64,000 nucleotides of DNA from Plicaturopsis crispa FD-325 SS-3 (taxonomy: Eukaryota; Basidiomycota; Agaricomycetes; Amylocorticiales; Amylocorticiaceae): positions 3,245,815-3,309,814 of the forward strand of contig KN832554.1 in NCBI GenBank assembly GCA_000827205.1, in the 5' to 3' direction. The notes beneath the pieces were generated by a model. It did not search any database. It was not told the DNA's origin and saw nothing but the letters and a program-made list of their open reading frames with translations. Shown one piece after another: positions 1 to 10,231 of the stretch (its first letter is position 1; every line of letters starts with the position of its first letter). Made by a program: the position numbers and the translations under genes.

Positions 1-424
1 TGTTGAAATCGTCCTTTTTTGCCTCCGCCTTCACGACCTCAAAGATCTTTATGGTGCATTGGTACCCCGCCTCGTAGCCACTCCGGTTCGCGCCCTTGAA
101 CCCACAAGACCCGCCAGAGAATTGGCACAGCATGGTGCCATCGTTCTTGGTCAGATTCATGATGCAGTTATTGGGAGAGGCGCGGACGTTGAACGCCCAG
201 AGTGGTTTGTCCACTTTCGTGTAACGGATTTCGGAGGAGGCGGCCTTTTGAAATGGATTAGGATATCCAGATGGAGGCGCCTGCGGCGGGTAGTCGGGGG
301 AGATATCGTCAACTAGTGCCGCATCATCATCGTGTATGCGTGTGGCTGTGGTTGTTATTGACCGAAATCTCCGACGTGGTACTGAGGATATTGCCCGTGG
401 TAGAGAACGAAAAAGGGCGGACAT
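1..424 (-). CDS. Mitochondrial small-subunit ribosomal protein uS11m (bacterial S11 family), 3' part outside window
   Basis: Intronless in the visible part: 141 codons from ATG at 424 down to the window edge. The first ~35 residues are rich in Arg, Ser and Thr without acids (MSALFRSLPRAISSVPRRR), a typical matrix-targeting sequence. From about residue 75 the fungal mitochondrial S11 signature appears: KPLWAFNVRASPNNC, then SGGSCGFKGANRSGYEAGYQ, which corresponds to the S11 rRNA-binding loop. S11 sits on the platform of the small subunit near the mRNA exit site. The gene faces QCR9, with 160 bp between the two start codons. The C-terminus is missing only because the window ends. Identity is by motif recall, not by alignment. 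Confidence 0.9.
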   Translation of the reverse strand, partial: MSALFRSLPRAISSVPRRRFRSITTTATRIHDDDAALVDDISPDYPPQAPPSGYPNPFQKAASSEIRYTKVDKPLWAFNVRASPNNCIMNLTKNDGTMLCQFSGGSCGFKGANRSGYEAGYQCTIKIFEVVKAEAKKDDFN

Positions 425-584
425 GGTAGTGGGCGTTGGTCTCGACGCCGGCGCGCATGAATCTTCATGTCGCGCCGCCGTGCATATTTCAAACTCCGCC
501 ATACCAGTGTTCGGGACGGAACGGTTTTACTGCAGCAACAAATTCCTTCTACCCAACTCGCCCATCGACCAAAGTACTTGAGCA
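425..584. promoter_or_regulatory. Divergent promoter uS11m / QCR9 with a dyad
   Basis: The 160 bp between the two start codons must hold both promoters. It contains a near-perfect inverted repeat at 450-476: left arm 450-461, spacer TC, right arm 464-476, with one extra base in the right arm. The arms are built on CATGAA/TTCATG with flanking CGCGC. No clear TATA box is visible. Both flanking genes encode mitochondrial proteins. Confidence 0.45.
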
Positions 585-942
585 ATGGCCGTACGTGCAT
601 CCACATGTCTGACTATCAGACAGAACACTAATTTATGCGCTTATAGTTCGCCAACGCATTCTACAACGCACTTGTCAAGCGGAACAGTAAGCTGCTGCAT
701 TGGCGTATGCTAGAGCGAGATGCTGACGGTTTATACTTGTAGGTGTATACGTGTCGTCCATCTTCATCGGTGCTTTCGCGTTCGGAGTTGGGTTTGACGT
801 AGGAATCACAAAATTCTGGGACTCACACAACCAAGGGGTGCGTCTCGCCTAGTCATACGAATATGCTCGTGTCAACTCATTTCGTGTGCAGAAACAATGG
901 AAAGACATCCGTGATAAATACACCTCACCTGCAGAAGAGTAG
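585..942 (+). CDS. QCR9: Cytochrome bc1 complex subunit 9
   Basis: Four exons, 585-590, 647-686, 743-837 and 892-942, give a 63-residue protein, the normal size for this family. It is the small single-span subunit (7.2-7.3 kDa) of ubiquinol-cytochrome c reductase in the inner mitochondrial membrane, needed for stable Rieske protein insertion. The sequence begins MAFANAFYNALVKRNSVYVS, followed by a hydrophobic span IFIGAFAFGVGFDVG and the conserved tail WDSHNQGKQWKDIRDKY. The first coding exon is only ATGGCC. All introns are 54-56 bp with GT..AG ends. The gene is divergent from uS11m. Confidence 0.93.
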
Positions 943-1631
943 ATCTCTGGACAATTATAGAGCCTCTGCTTTCCACGGAGTGTATTTTATGGGCCATGCG
1001 TCTTCAAGTTTGAGACTGTGAATCAACACACACCAGGCGTACTTGTCGATACCCACATTGTGCGACATGCACAGCACTCTACAAGGATGTTAACACCTGC
1101 GGAACACCTGCGAATTAGAACGCGATTTCTTCGCTCAGGACCACAGAATTCCGAAATCTGCTCCCATAACCATCTGGCCGCGCGAATCTGCTTCGCGCAT
1201 TAGTGTGGAAGCCCTCGCGCTCTCTACTCGCCTGATAACAGAGGTAGGGAGGCTTAGCATTTTCCATCTACAGGTCAAGCTGAACACTGCTGTAATCAAA
1301 GTAAGTACCATTGACGCACCAGCCCATCCCTAGCCCTGGCACTTCCGAGTCTATTCTCGAAAGCAGGATGCCTTGACTCCTCGTGTACTCCGCATTAATA
1401 CGTCGATGGTTACTTTGAGTGGATTATGGCGCCAGCTTCTGGACGTGTTATGCCACTGTTCACTGAGAGATTCTGGTCGTGCTGATAAACTTGGTAAAAT
1501 ACTGTTTCCACGTGGTCGACTTACACGTAGCGGCGCAGAGCGGCGCCAAACTACCGCGTCGTCACAGGCTTGCCACTGCTATTCGTCAACATCTCGCTCA
1601 TTAATATTGCTCTATTTCACGGATAACGACC
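943..1631. other. Intergenic region QCR9 to SEC22
   Basis: This stretch holds the QCR9 3' end and the SEC22 promoter. A stopless plus-strand frame of about 60 codons (about 1095-1330) reads like protein and is flanked by plausible splice signals, but it has no credible start codon. It is discussed under findings and not called as a gene. No tRNA, repeat or TATA box was recognised. Confidence 0.5.
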
Positions 1632-2538
1632 ATGGTCCGCTCAACGATTATAGTACGAGCCTCAGACGCTCTACCTCTAGCAGCAAGCGTGGACGACGAG
1701 CAGGTGCGTTCTCAAGCCTTATGGGCCCATACTATGGGGCGCTGACCCAACGGTTTCCGTTTGCGCAGACGGAACAAACGCTGCAAGAACATAAGCAGCA
1801 GTCTAAGCTCATATTTCGGCGTATTACACCCAACTCCGAGCCAAGATGCTCGATAGAGAGTGGTCCATACACACTACAGTGCGTCCTTTCTCGTATCGCC
1901 ACAGACGCCTTGTACACAGTGTACTGAAATGGGTGATATCTTGCGCACAGCTACCTCATTTCGAATAATGTCGTCTACCTCACGATAGCGGACAAGTCGT
2001 ACCCACGAAAACTGGCGTTCTCCTACCTAGACGAGCTGTCGAAAGAGTTTGCGACGAGTTATGGCCCGAAAGTAGAGACCGTACGCAAACCATACGCGTT
2101 TGTCGGTTTCGGTACGCACTTGCTCTTAAATCGTGAGATGGGAACATAATTGACCGTGCCACGCAGATACTTTCATGTCGAAAACAGCGCGCTTATATCG
2201 GGATACGCGGACGGCTAACGCTGCTGGAGGTTCTGGGCTGGACCGATTGAACGACGACCTCCAGGATGTGACGCGTATCATGACCAAAAACATGGAAGAG
2301 CTTTTGTGGCGCGGAGACTCCCTAGACCGTCCGTCACTTTTTCGTGTTGTTACCTGCGCGAGTGCTTACTCTCGGACTAACAGGAATGTCCCATCTGTCG
2401 ACGTCTCTACGGTCGGAATCCGAGAAATATCGAAAAGCAGCGAGGAATATCAACATCAACGCCATGATACGTCAGTACGCGCCTTTGGGCGCGATAGCCT
2501 TCATCGTCATCATACTCTTGTGGTGGAGATTCTCGTGA
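1632..2538 (+). CDS. SEC22: Vesicle SNARE Sec22
   Basis: Five exons (1632-1703, 1769-1878, 1951-2111, 2167-2328, 2384-2538) join in frame to 219 residues, matching the usual ~214 of Sec22. It is an R-SNARE for ER-Golgi traffic in both directions. The N-terminal longin domain begins MVRSTIIVRASDALPLAASV and includes YLISNNVVYLTIADKSYPRK. The SNARE motif region contains LDRLNDDLQDVTRIMTKNM and the zero-layer neighbourhood NMEELLWRGDSLD. The C-terminal anchor is APLGAIAFIVIILLWWRFS. Some exon reading depends on the donors GTGCGT and GTCCGT at exons 2 and 4. All five junctions preserve the family sequence, so the model is secure. Confidence 0.95.
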
Positions 2539-2951
2539 ATCATTGGACCAGTGGATATTGTGTCCTCTCGTTATATTCCCGGTCATTATTCTATGGATTT
2601 TTTGCAAAGGACTCTTGAGGAGTACGTACTCTGTCTAAGCGTACGGTACGACTTGCGGTTTGTGCGATTTATAGCTGATTTTTGGTAACATTTTCATGCA
2701 TTGTATGGCGCGCGACGGTAAACCTGACCGTACATTTACCTTACATAGATCTGCATTTGATTCTTGATCAATCTTGCTCGAAGTCGTAAATATACATCCG
2801 CTAAGCAGGCATGGACGCATACACGAGGCAACGTTCTTTCCCTCGCGGAGTCGCGTTGCTGCTGTGTCTCTCCCTCCTCCCATCAACTGGTTGACCAGTA
2901 CAGCTGTAGGAGAGCTCACAAAACTCCAGCGATCTCAGAGGATATTTCTCC
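2539..2951. other. Intergenic region SEC22 to the next gene
   Basis: 413 bp containing the SEC22 3' end and the upstream region of the gene starting at 2952. Only short, mutually overlapping open frames occur on both strands, with no recognisable protein or repeat. Confidence 0.5.
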
Positions 2952-3764
2952 ATGGCTGCGTACTCGCCGTATAGCGCGGCGTCGAGCTTGGCTCACCCCA
3001 CACCGTATACTCCTCCGGCAGGTGGACAGATCCAAGAAGGGGCGATAACATATACAACCTCCCAGGATGCAAACGGAAGACTTGTGTACCACCCATTCAG
3101 GTGCGTTCATTAACTGATTTGTTTTGGCCGATCTGCCTGCAGGCAGACGTGCGTTATAGTCAGATCGACTGACTGATCTCCCTCCCCGTTGAATCGATAG
3201 GGCGGTCCCTGCTAGGTATGTTGCGCCCTTTTAGTGGATCGCGTGCCGATGGATTAATGGATGATTTAGCTACCAAACTGCTAATGGCATCGTAACCGGA
3301 ATCCAATGGGTCCCAGCAGAAGCCACCACGATCTTACCACCCGGCGCACAGCCCGCTAACGCAGTGCGTATCGCTCGCCAGCATGCAGTATACAAACCCT
3401 TATCACTGACTGGCTTTCCGTCATCTGAACCAGGAATTTGCGGCGTCCTGGAATCGCGGATATCTATCCCGGGAGGACGAGAAGGCGCTTAAAGACTGGT
3501 AAATCCTTTGACCGTGAACAACTTGTCATCGGTACTGATATTATTCGTGAAGGCAGCGCTCTGAGGAAAAGCGCAGGAAGAAAGAGGAAAAAGAGGCGGC
3601 CAAACGCATGAAACGCTTGGAGAAGGAACGTCGTGAGCGGGAATACGACCAAGACCACGAATTGCGCAGAGCTCGGGAGAAGGACTCACATAACCTCCAA
3701 CGCAGAAAAAGCTTCAATGCTGGAGCAACGAGTCCATCCATGCCTACTGCGTATCCTGCAGGCT

Positions 3765-3798
<34 letters not shown>

Positions 3799-5579
3799 AG
3801 CTTACGGAGGGGGTTACGAACGCGACAGAAAATATTCATCCGGTGCTGGAGATCTTGCCCGCGGTATGAATGACCTCAGCATGGGTGGACAGGGCTACGG
3901 CGATGGCTATAGCCGCGAGCGCAAGGTCAGCACGAACGCACGGCCCAGGAAATACTCCATCGGCGCGGATGCGGACCCCAACCGCAGAGCCAGTGTGAAC
4001 TTTGGAACAAACGTTTACAGCCCTACCGCGGGCCCATACTCCTCCGCCGGAGTCGGTGCCAACTCGTACCCTTCTGCTGCCGACCCGTATCAGCCCCCGA
4101 CAAGCCCATATGCAGCGCCGGGTGCCGCTCCGTATGGCGGTGGCGGTCATAGTCCGTACCCCAGTTCTCCCAACATGCGTCCGGGTGGCCATAGCCCTTA
4201 CCCTTCTTCTCCCAATATGCGGCCAAGCGACTATCCTGCCGCAACCCCTGGGTACCCCGCTACCAACTACCAGTCAGGGCCGCCGCGAAGTGCGACGGAC
4301 CCCTTCCCGCGTGCTGCCTCACCCTATGGGGGCCCGTTATCCGGCGGGGCTGGCGTGTATCCGCGAGGCCATATCCTTGAGGGGCAGCCGGTCTCTAGCG
4401 GCGGGTCCCAAGCCGCTATGGGGCAAGCGATGGCGCGGTCGCGTGCAACTACGCCCAACCCAGGCTACCCAGGTGGCGGGAACGGAGTGGCTTTCCCCTC
4501 AGCTGGTCCCTCTTTCCCGCAGCCTACTGTCCGTGGGGTGTCCCCGATGCCATCGCCGCGCGTTGGTGGGGCACAACTTAGCGGGTATCCCGCGTCTGTA
4601 GAACCGCAGGCCACCATTCCGCCAGGGTTCTCGCGGCCGAGGAATGCTGCTCTGGCATACACGCCGTTTGAGACGATGAAGATCCAAGACATGGAAGACT
4701 TTGAGATCAATATTCCAAAGATGCCGCTGGTTCTGACCCCACATGACGTCTATCATGAAGACTGGATTAGGCTCATGTCGGTACGTGCATTCATACTCGA
4801 GACGTTTGATAGTCGTCAGTGGCTAATTTTCGTTGACTTAGGACCTCGCACTTGCTTGGACTGGCAGGTTGCCTGTCGATGAGTTCGCGCGGAACGGGAG
4901 GCCCCCGAAGAAATCTACGCAGGTTGCAGATCTTCTTGAGCGATGGAACTCCTCGTTTTTCTTGACCCGTGGGGTGGAGATGGTCCTATACAAAGGACGT
5001 GAGCGCCGTTCGGGCCCGAACTTCGGCACTATAGACCCCAACGTCTATGACTCTGATGATTCGGAATCCGACACAAGTTCGTCGGAGTCCTCGGACTCGT
5101 CAGACTCAGCAGTATCGGGAGAAGAGCGTCATCGTTACGGAGAATACGGTCTCTACGGACGTCAGACCGCTAGTCAAATGACGGAGTCATTGCAACAAAG
5201 GAGGAGGCGCCGCGAGCGCAAGGCAGAAAAGAAACTCAGACGGAAGGAGAAGAAGTTGAGGCGGAAGGCCAAGGCCAAGCAGAGGCGCTATGCGCTATAC
5301 ATAACCTGTGTGCAGCCTCGAGAGCCTGGCTACTCCGCTGGCGTTCCTCCCCAGAGTCTTTACGGTGGAAGGACAAGCCCCATGCCCGGCGGCGGACCTG
5401 CGTACGGCGGCTCGCAGGCTGGCTACGGTGGCAGGACGAGCCCCATGCCTGGAGGCGCCCCTGGGTATGGCCAAGCCGGTCCACAGGCTGGCTATGGCAG
5501 TAGCGGTTACCCAGGGACGCCAGGAGGAGGTATGCCCGGAGGGTATGGAGGAAGCGGTGCCTTAGGTATGACTATTTGA
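2952..5579 (+). CDS. Conserved fungal protein of unknown function, 762 residues, largely disordered
   Basis: Six exons (2952-3100, 3201-3215, 3270-3363, 3434-3498, 3553-4780, 4842-5579) keep one frame to a 762-residue product. Exon 2 is a 15 bp micro-exon. The N-terminal ~150 residues look structured (TANGIVTGIQWVPAEAT, then EFAASWNRGYLSREDEKALK) and lead into a charged KR/E coiled segment. A long Gly/Pro/Ser/Tyr-rich region follows, with a poly-Gly run coded by GGC repeats at 3767-3798 and a duplicated unit GGHSPYPSSPNMRP. A second compact domain at about residues 490-585 begins MPLVLTPHDVYHEDWIRLMS and contains LLERWNSSFFLTRGVEMVLY. Acidic, Arg/Lys-rich and TSPMPGG-repeat tails end the protein. 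I do not recognise a named family. I recall similar proteins in other basidiomycetes but cannot verify that here. Confidence 0.8.
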
Positions 5580-5838
5580 AGGTGAAAGTCGGATTGTATC
5601 TTGGACAGCCTAAGTTTGTTGTACGACACGACCACTCATGCACATGTTCTTGTTTGTTTTCCCATGTACTGTCAAATATACCAATGAAACCATTAGATTG
5701 TGACCACGGACTCGAGATTATCATACCGATCCAACGGCGAACGCGCGAAATATGCATAATACAATATATATACCGATGTAGCTCTAGGAATATGTCCGCC
5801 ATTTACGAAGAACGAGTAGGGGCATTGCCGCTGGTGGC

Positions 5839-8800
5839 TCACCATCCTCGTCCCCGCCCACGAGGGTTGTAAGGAGGAGCGCCTCGGCCGTTAGTAGGAG
5901 GCATTTGCCCATACCCACCGTATCCACCATATCCGCCCCCTCCGGCTCCACCTCTACCACCACCACCGTTTGCACCGCCTCCGTATGCGTCGTACCCGCC
6001 GTAGCCACCATAGCCACCTCTAGAGTTGCCTTGGCCTTGCCCATACGAAGACCCGTACGAGCCGCCTCTTGGGTCGTAGCTCGGAGGGCCGCCTCTTGGG
6101 GGACCACCTCCTCTACCACCTCCATACTGGGTTGGGCCACCGTACCCACCACCTCTCGGGGCACCGTAGCCTCCATATCCTTGGGGGGCCTGGTATGGTG
6201 GGGGTTGGCGTTGGTACGACGACGTATAGGACGTCGCCTGGTACGAAGACTGTCCACGGCCACGATCGTTGCCGTATGAGTTTGAGCCATTTGCGCCGTG
6301 GAACATATTGTTTCCACCGTAGCTGCCACGTCCGGGACCGTTCGATGAGCCACCACGCCCACCTCCGCGTCCTCGTCGAGTCTTCTCGATGTCGAATTGA
6401 GAGAGTTGCCGGGCAGGTCTCTTGACACCTGGTAACAAGACCGATCGATGAGGTTTCAATTGCTCCGGGAAGAAATAGAGTGCCGAAAGAGAGCGGTCAT
6501 TTCTTATGTCCGGAAGGTCTTGCGTAGTGAGAGGGCAGTAGTAGGTAGATCCCGGTAAACAGTCCGGGTTGGGGAGCACTTTGCCGCTGATGCCTTTGCT
6601 CAGTGTCACGTCGAGCGGAACAGGCTGACAAAAAATCAGCATGTAAATTCAATAAGCAACAGCAATAGACAAACCTCCTGATTTTTGCGCTTGCCGTATA
6701 GCGTTTCGAAGAAAGGATATACTGGATGCTCGTCAGAGGCAAACATGATATCATGGCCAGCACCATTGCGGCGTTTTTCTTCTTCGCTCAACATCTCACA
6801 GCGAGGAGCCATAGCGTCGAGCAAACGCTTTTCGTTGATGAACGGCAGAAGCGCTACACCTTGCCAGACCATCTTCTTCCCGTTCATGTCGATTTCGAAT
6901 GTTGAAGGGTAGAAATCTATGATAGGAGAGTCCTCCGCTGTCATGAGCGAGTGGAAGACCTCGGGAATATGCACGCGACTGTAAGGCGGGTCAAGTTTGA
7001 GCCAAAGGCCGATTGGAGACAAAACTGGACAGACCTAGCAGCAGGGAAAACTCCCATCAACTGTTCGAAGGGCTTAAACGGTTGGCCCTTGTTAAACTGA
7101 ATGTCCATTTTTCCAACATCTTCGAAATCTGCGGCAAATGGAGCAAAATGATACGGGTAATACCATTGCCACGACGGAGTCTGCGATGCACGTAAGCAAA
7201 TATCGAGTGAGATGAAGAGAATGAACTACGCACTCCTTGGTAGTAGTATTGGAGTACCCATACCAGACCTTCCACGTAGGCCTTTGTGAGTCTATAGAGG
7301 TTGTGACGGTTAGTTGTCTCCGTCGTGCAATCGGGGCGTAAAACGTACTCCTTTCGAAACTTTTTGTCGCTGAGCTCGACACCAAATTTCTGTCGATAGT
7401 ATCGCTCCTTGTAACCAGGTTCCCATAGCTTTACGGTATCGTCTTGCTCGACGGAGCCATCTGCGTTGACTTTCAGAGCGAACGATGTGTCTGCAGGTGG
7501 AGCGTCGTCGTCGTCGTCGTCAGGAAGGACGGGATCATCATCTTCCTCAGCCTCCTCAATTTTCCGCTTGACGCCGGCAAGGAGATTGTCCACCTCGAGG
7601 TTACCCTCGGCAGGCGCGTCGGGATCAATCTCTCCTTCTGCATCCAAATCCTCTTCAGCAACCATGTCGTGGTCAGCTGTAGATACGCCATTAGTCTCCT
7701 CTTTCGAAGGAGTGATGCTGTCATCTGTTGGGTCCGCAGTTTCGTTGCCAAGACCAGGGAATTCGATCTCGTCGGAGCCAAGGTCCATCTGGGAGTCTTC
7801 GGGTGGTGCGGCGGCAGTGGAAGAATCGACGGTATCGGGCGTCTTTTCTGTTGGTTTTGCCGGTAATGCGAGATCGGGCTTCACTGGCATGGGCGCGAGG
7901 CTTCCCCCGAGTTCAGCTTTTAGCATTTCAGCAGCACTCATATTGGCGAGCCTTATTGCGCGTCGATTGGCGACAACATCCCGATTGGAACCAGCTAACG
8001 CTTGCGCAGCTGTAGGAGCTTCTTGTATAGACTGTTCTGTCTGAGGTGCGCCGAATCCGATCGAATCCGCATTCGCAGCAAAATCCGGTCTTCTCGGGAG
8101 CGAGGGGTGAGCAGGAGGACCAGTGGGCGCAGTCGGAGATGCAGTCAAAGCAATGGCAGGCGAAGGTCCTGTGCCTACATCAGCATTTCGCCTGTCGTTC
8201 TCAATCTTGCGACGTTTGGCGTTCTCGTTCTGCCTTTCTTCAGCTGATCAATGAATGCGTCAATACTTCGGCACCAGGGTGGGCATATTCATTGTAGACG
8301 AACCTTCACGCCTACGGCGGAAAATCTGATCTTCGCGGACGGCGAGACCCTCAAGAATGAGCTCAGCTCGTTCAAGTTGGATTTGCCCATGGTTCGTGAG
8401 ATATCCACCCATGCGGGACAACTCAGTCTTCCAGATCTCGAGGAGTGTATCAATGGCGCCTTCGCGAATCTCAAGGGAGGGGAGGTGGGGGAGGAAATCA
8501 TTGCCGACAAAGAAGATGAGGAGCACCCAGTCATCAATCGCTTGCTCGAGGTTGAAAGGGAAGGGAGCGCTCTGGACGTTCAGTTCGACTTCGAGGTACT
8601 CGCGTAATATCGCGACATCGAGGAAAATGAAGGGTTTTTTGGACGCGGGTTTCTTTTCTATTTCTTTTTTCTCTCCAGTACACTGAGCGGCATAGTGACC
8701 CTCTTGGCCGCAGAGTCGGCAAGCTGTGGGACTAGTATCATTGGCAAACACATCTTCACGCAGCACCCTAAAGTGAGGTTCATGTGTTGCCAGAGAAAGC

Positions 8801-9956
8801 ATGATCAAGTCCGCGTCCTGATCATATGTCATTATGAGATAGCTGTCATATAGAAGTTAGATGAAATTGACTAACCAAGCCATAGATAACATGCTGAGTG
8901 TTCGGGTCGTGACCGGTATTAGTCCTCTGTCGTCGAATGAAGTCCATGATCTTGTGCTCTCCCTCCCCTGGGACGCTGGCATCGGATATGATTACTTGCA
9001 TCTGCGCAAGCATTAGCGTATCTTTTTTCACGATCTAGTTAGACATACCTGCTTCCACCCAGGATCAGTATTGATTTTACGTGCTACCCAGTACCGTAAA
9101 GATGAGGCAAGTAGGTCCATAAATGGTGTGCCAGGAGTAATGGCGTTGGAGTCCCACGACGTCTTGTTCTTCTCCTCGTCGCTGAGTGTCTTACCCATAG
9201 CTAAACCCAACATGAATGGAGGACAAGCGATTGAATGTAACCGCACGTACCTTCCCACATCAATACCGACTCCTTACGAGCGTCATCTTTGTCCTTAGCT
9301 TCTTGGGCAGACCGGAAACGACGCGAGCGTTGTTGGTTCATCTTCGCACGAGGGGCGACACCATCTACGTTGTACGATTCATGAATAACAAGATTTGGTC
9401 CAACGTCCTCTGAGACTCACCAATTGCCATGAAAAGAAGCTTTCGCGGTCTGACCATGCTCACAACCCTTTCCGTGTAAGCAAAAATCTCCACCATCATT
9501 TCCTCCTCGGTTTCCGGTGCAGGCTGCGATAACATAGGGTCAGCAACATGTCCTCTGACAATGTGTGTGCACTGACCTTGCCTTCCGGGTGTGTACACGG
9601 ATGGACCTAGGTCGTATATGTTAGACAATCAAATACCAAGGGGGTCACAGCGAACGCACAATTCCGTTCATATCGAGATATAAGTTGTCAAACTCAGTGC
9701 CATTGGGATTCGGGTGCGACGTGTTGACTGGAATAATGACATCCTCATCGTTTTCGTCAGGAACTTTGACCTCTTCTTCCTCTACGACAGGGTAGACTAT
9801 ATTGTTGGTCAGTACTTGCACTACAGGAATAAACGAAGACACGCACTAATCTTTGGGTACTTTTTGCTGAGCCAGCGGAATAACGCGGGAACACCCTGAA
9901 ATAAAAGCAAGTCAGCAGCTCGCTTTTGGCCAGGATGATTCGACTGCACGCACCAT
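5839..9956 (-). CDS. RAT1: Nuclear 5'-3' exoribonuclease Rat1/Xrn2
   Basis: The gene is multi-exon, giving roughly 1,100-1,200 residues. It degrades 5'-monophosphate RNA in the nucleus, processes rRNA/snoRNA ends and drives torpedo termination. The first coding exon is the ATG alone (9954-9956); a 58 bp intron follows, and the protein continues [20 protein letters not shown]. Active-site acidic motifs are visible: [13 protein letters not shown], the [17 protein letters not shown] segment, [17 protein letters not shown] and LDADLIML. The zinc knuckle [14 protein letters not shown] is typical of fungal Rat1. Later segments include [20 protein letters not shown] and the second conserved region with [15 protein letters not shown]. 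The C-terminus is a long RGG/GGYGG low-complexity tail ending NPRGRGRGW. An Asp run is coded by GTC repeats near 7506-7520. It is convergent with the preceding gene and divergent from GCD2. Confidence 0.95.
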
Positions 9957-10231
9957 TCTGGAGATACCCTAGCGCTCTAAAAACGATATTGCACTGTCTG
10001 GTGCAGGCTTGTAAAACCGTCACGACCGTTGGGAATGGCGTGAAGCAAGCTCCAAGTTCAAAGATCTGCCGCGTGGAGTTGGCGTCCCCGGGCCACGCGT
10101 ACGTAATACTTAAAATTCCCACGGAGTCCCATTTTCGGAAATATGACTCCTCGTCGGCAAGAATCGAGTCCAAGTACCCAGCACCGTTTGTTCCGTTTCC
10201 CCACTCACACTTGCACTCGATTCTGTCCAAA
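9957..10231. promoter_or_regulatory. Divergent promoter RAT1 / GCD2
   Basis: 275 bp between two divergent start codons of RNA-processing and translation genes. No obvious TATA box or repeat is seen. The region is of average composition. Confidence 0.4.

Noticed and set aside
1139-1245. CENP-X/MHF2 histone fold between QCR9 and SEC22
   Set aside because: Only RISxxALxL agrees; the essential second helix and C-terminal block are absent.
3767-3798. GGC repeat as a non-coding microsatellite or CRISPR-like array
   Set aside because: It lies in frame inside a coding exon and encodes poly-Gly; no spacers.
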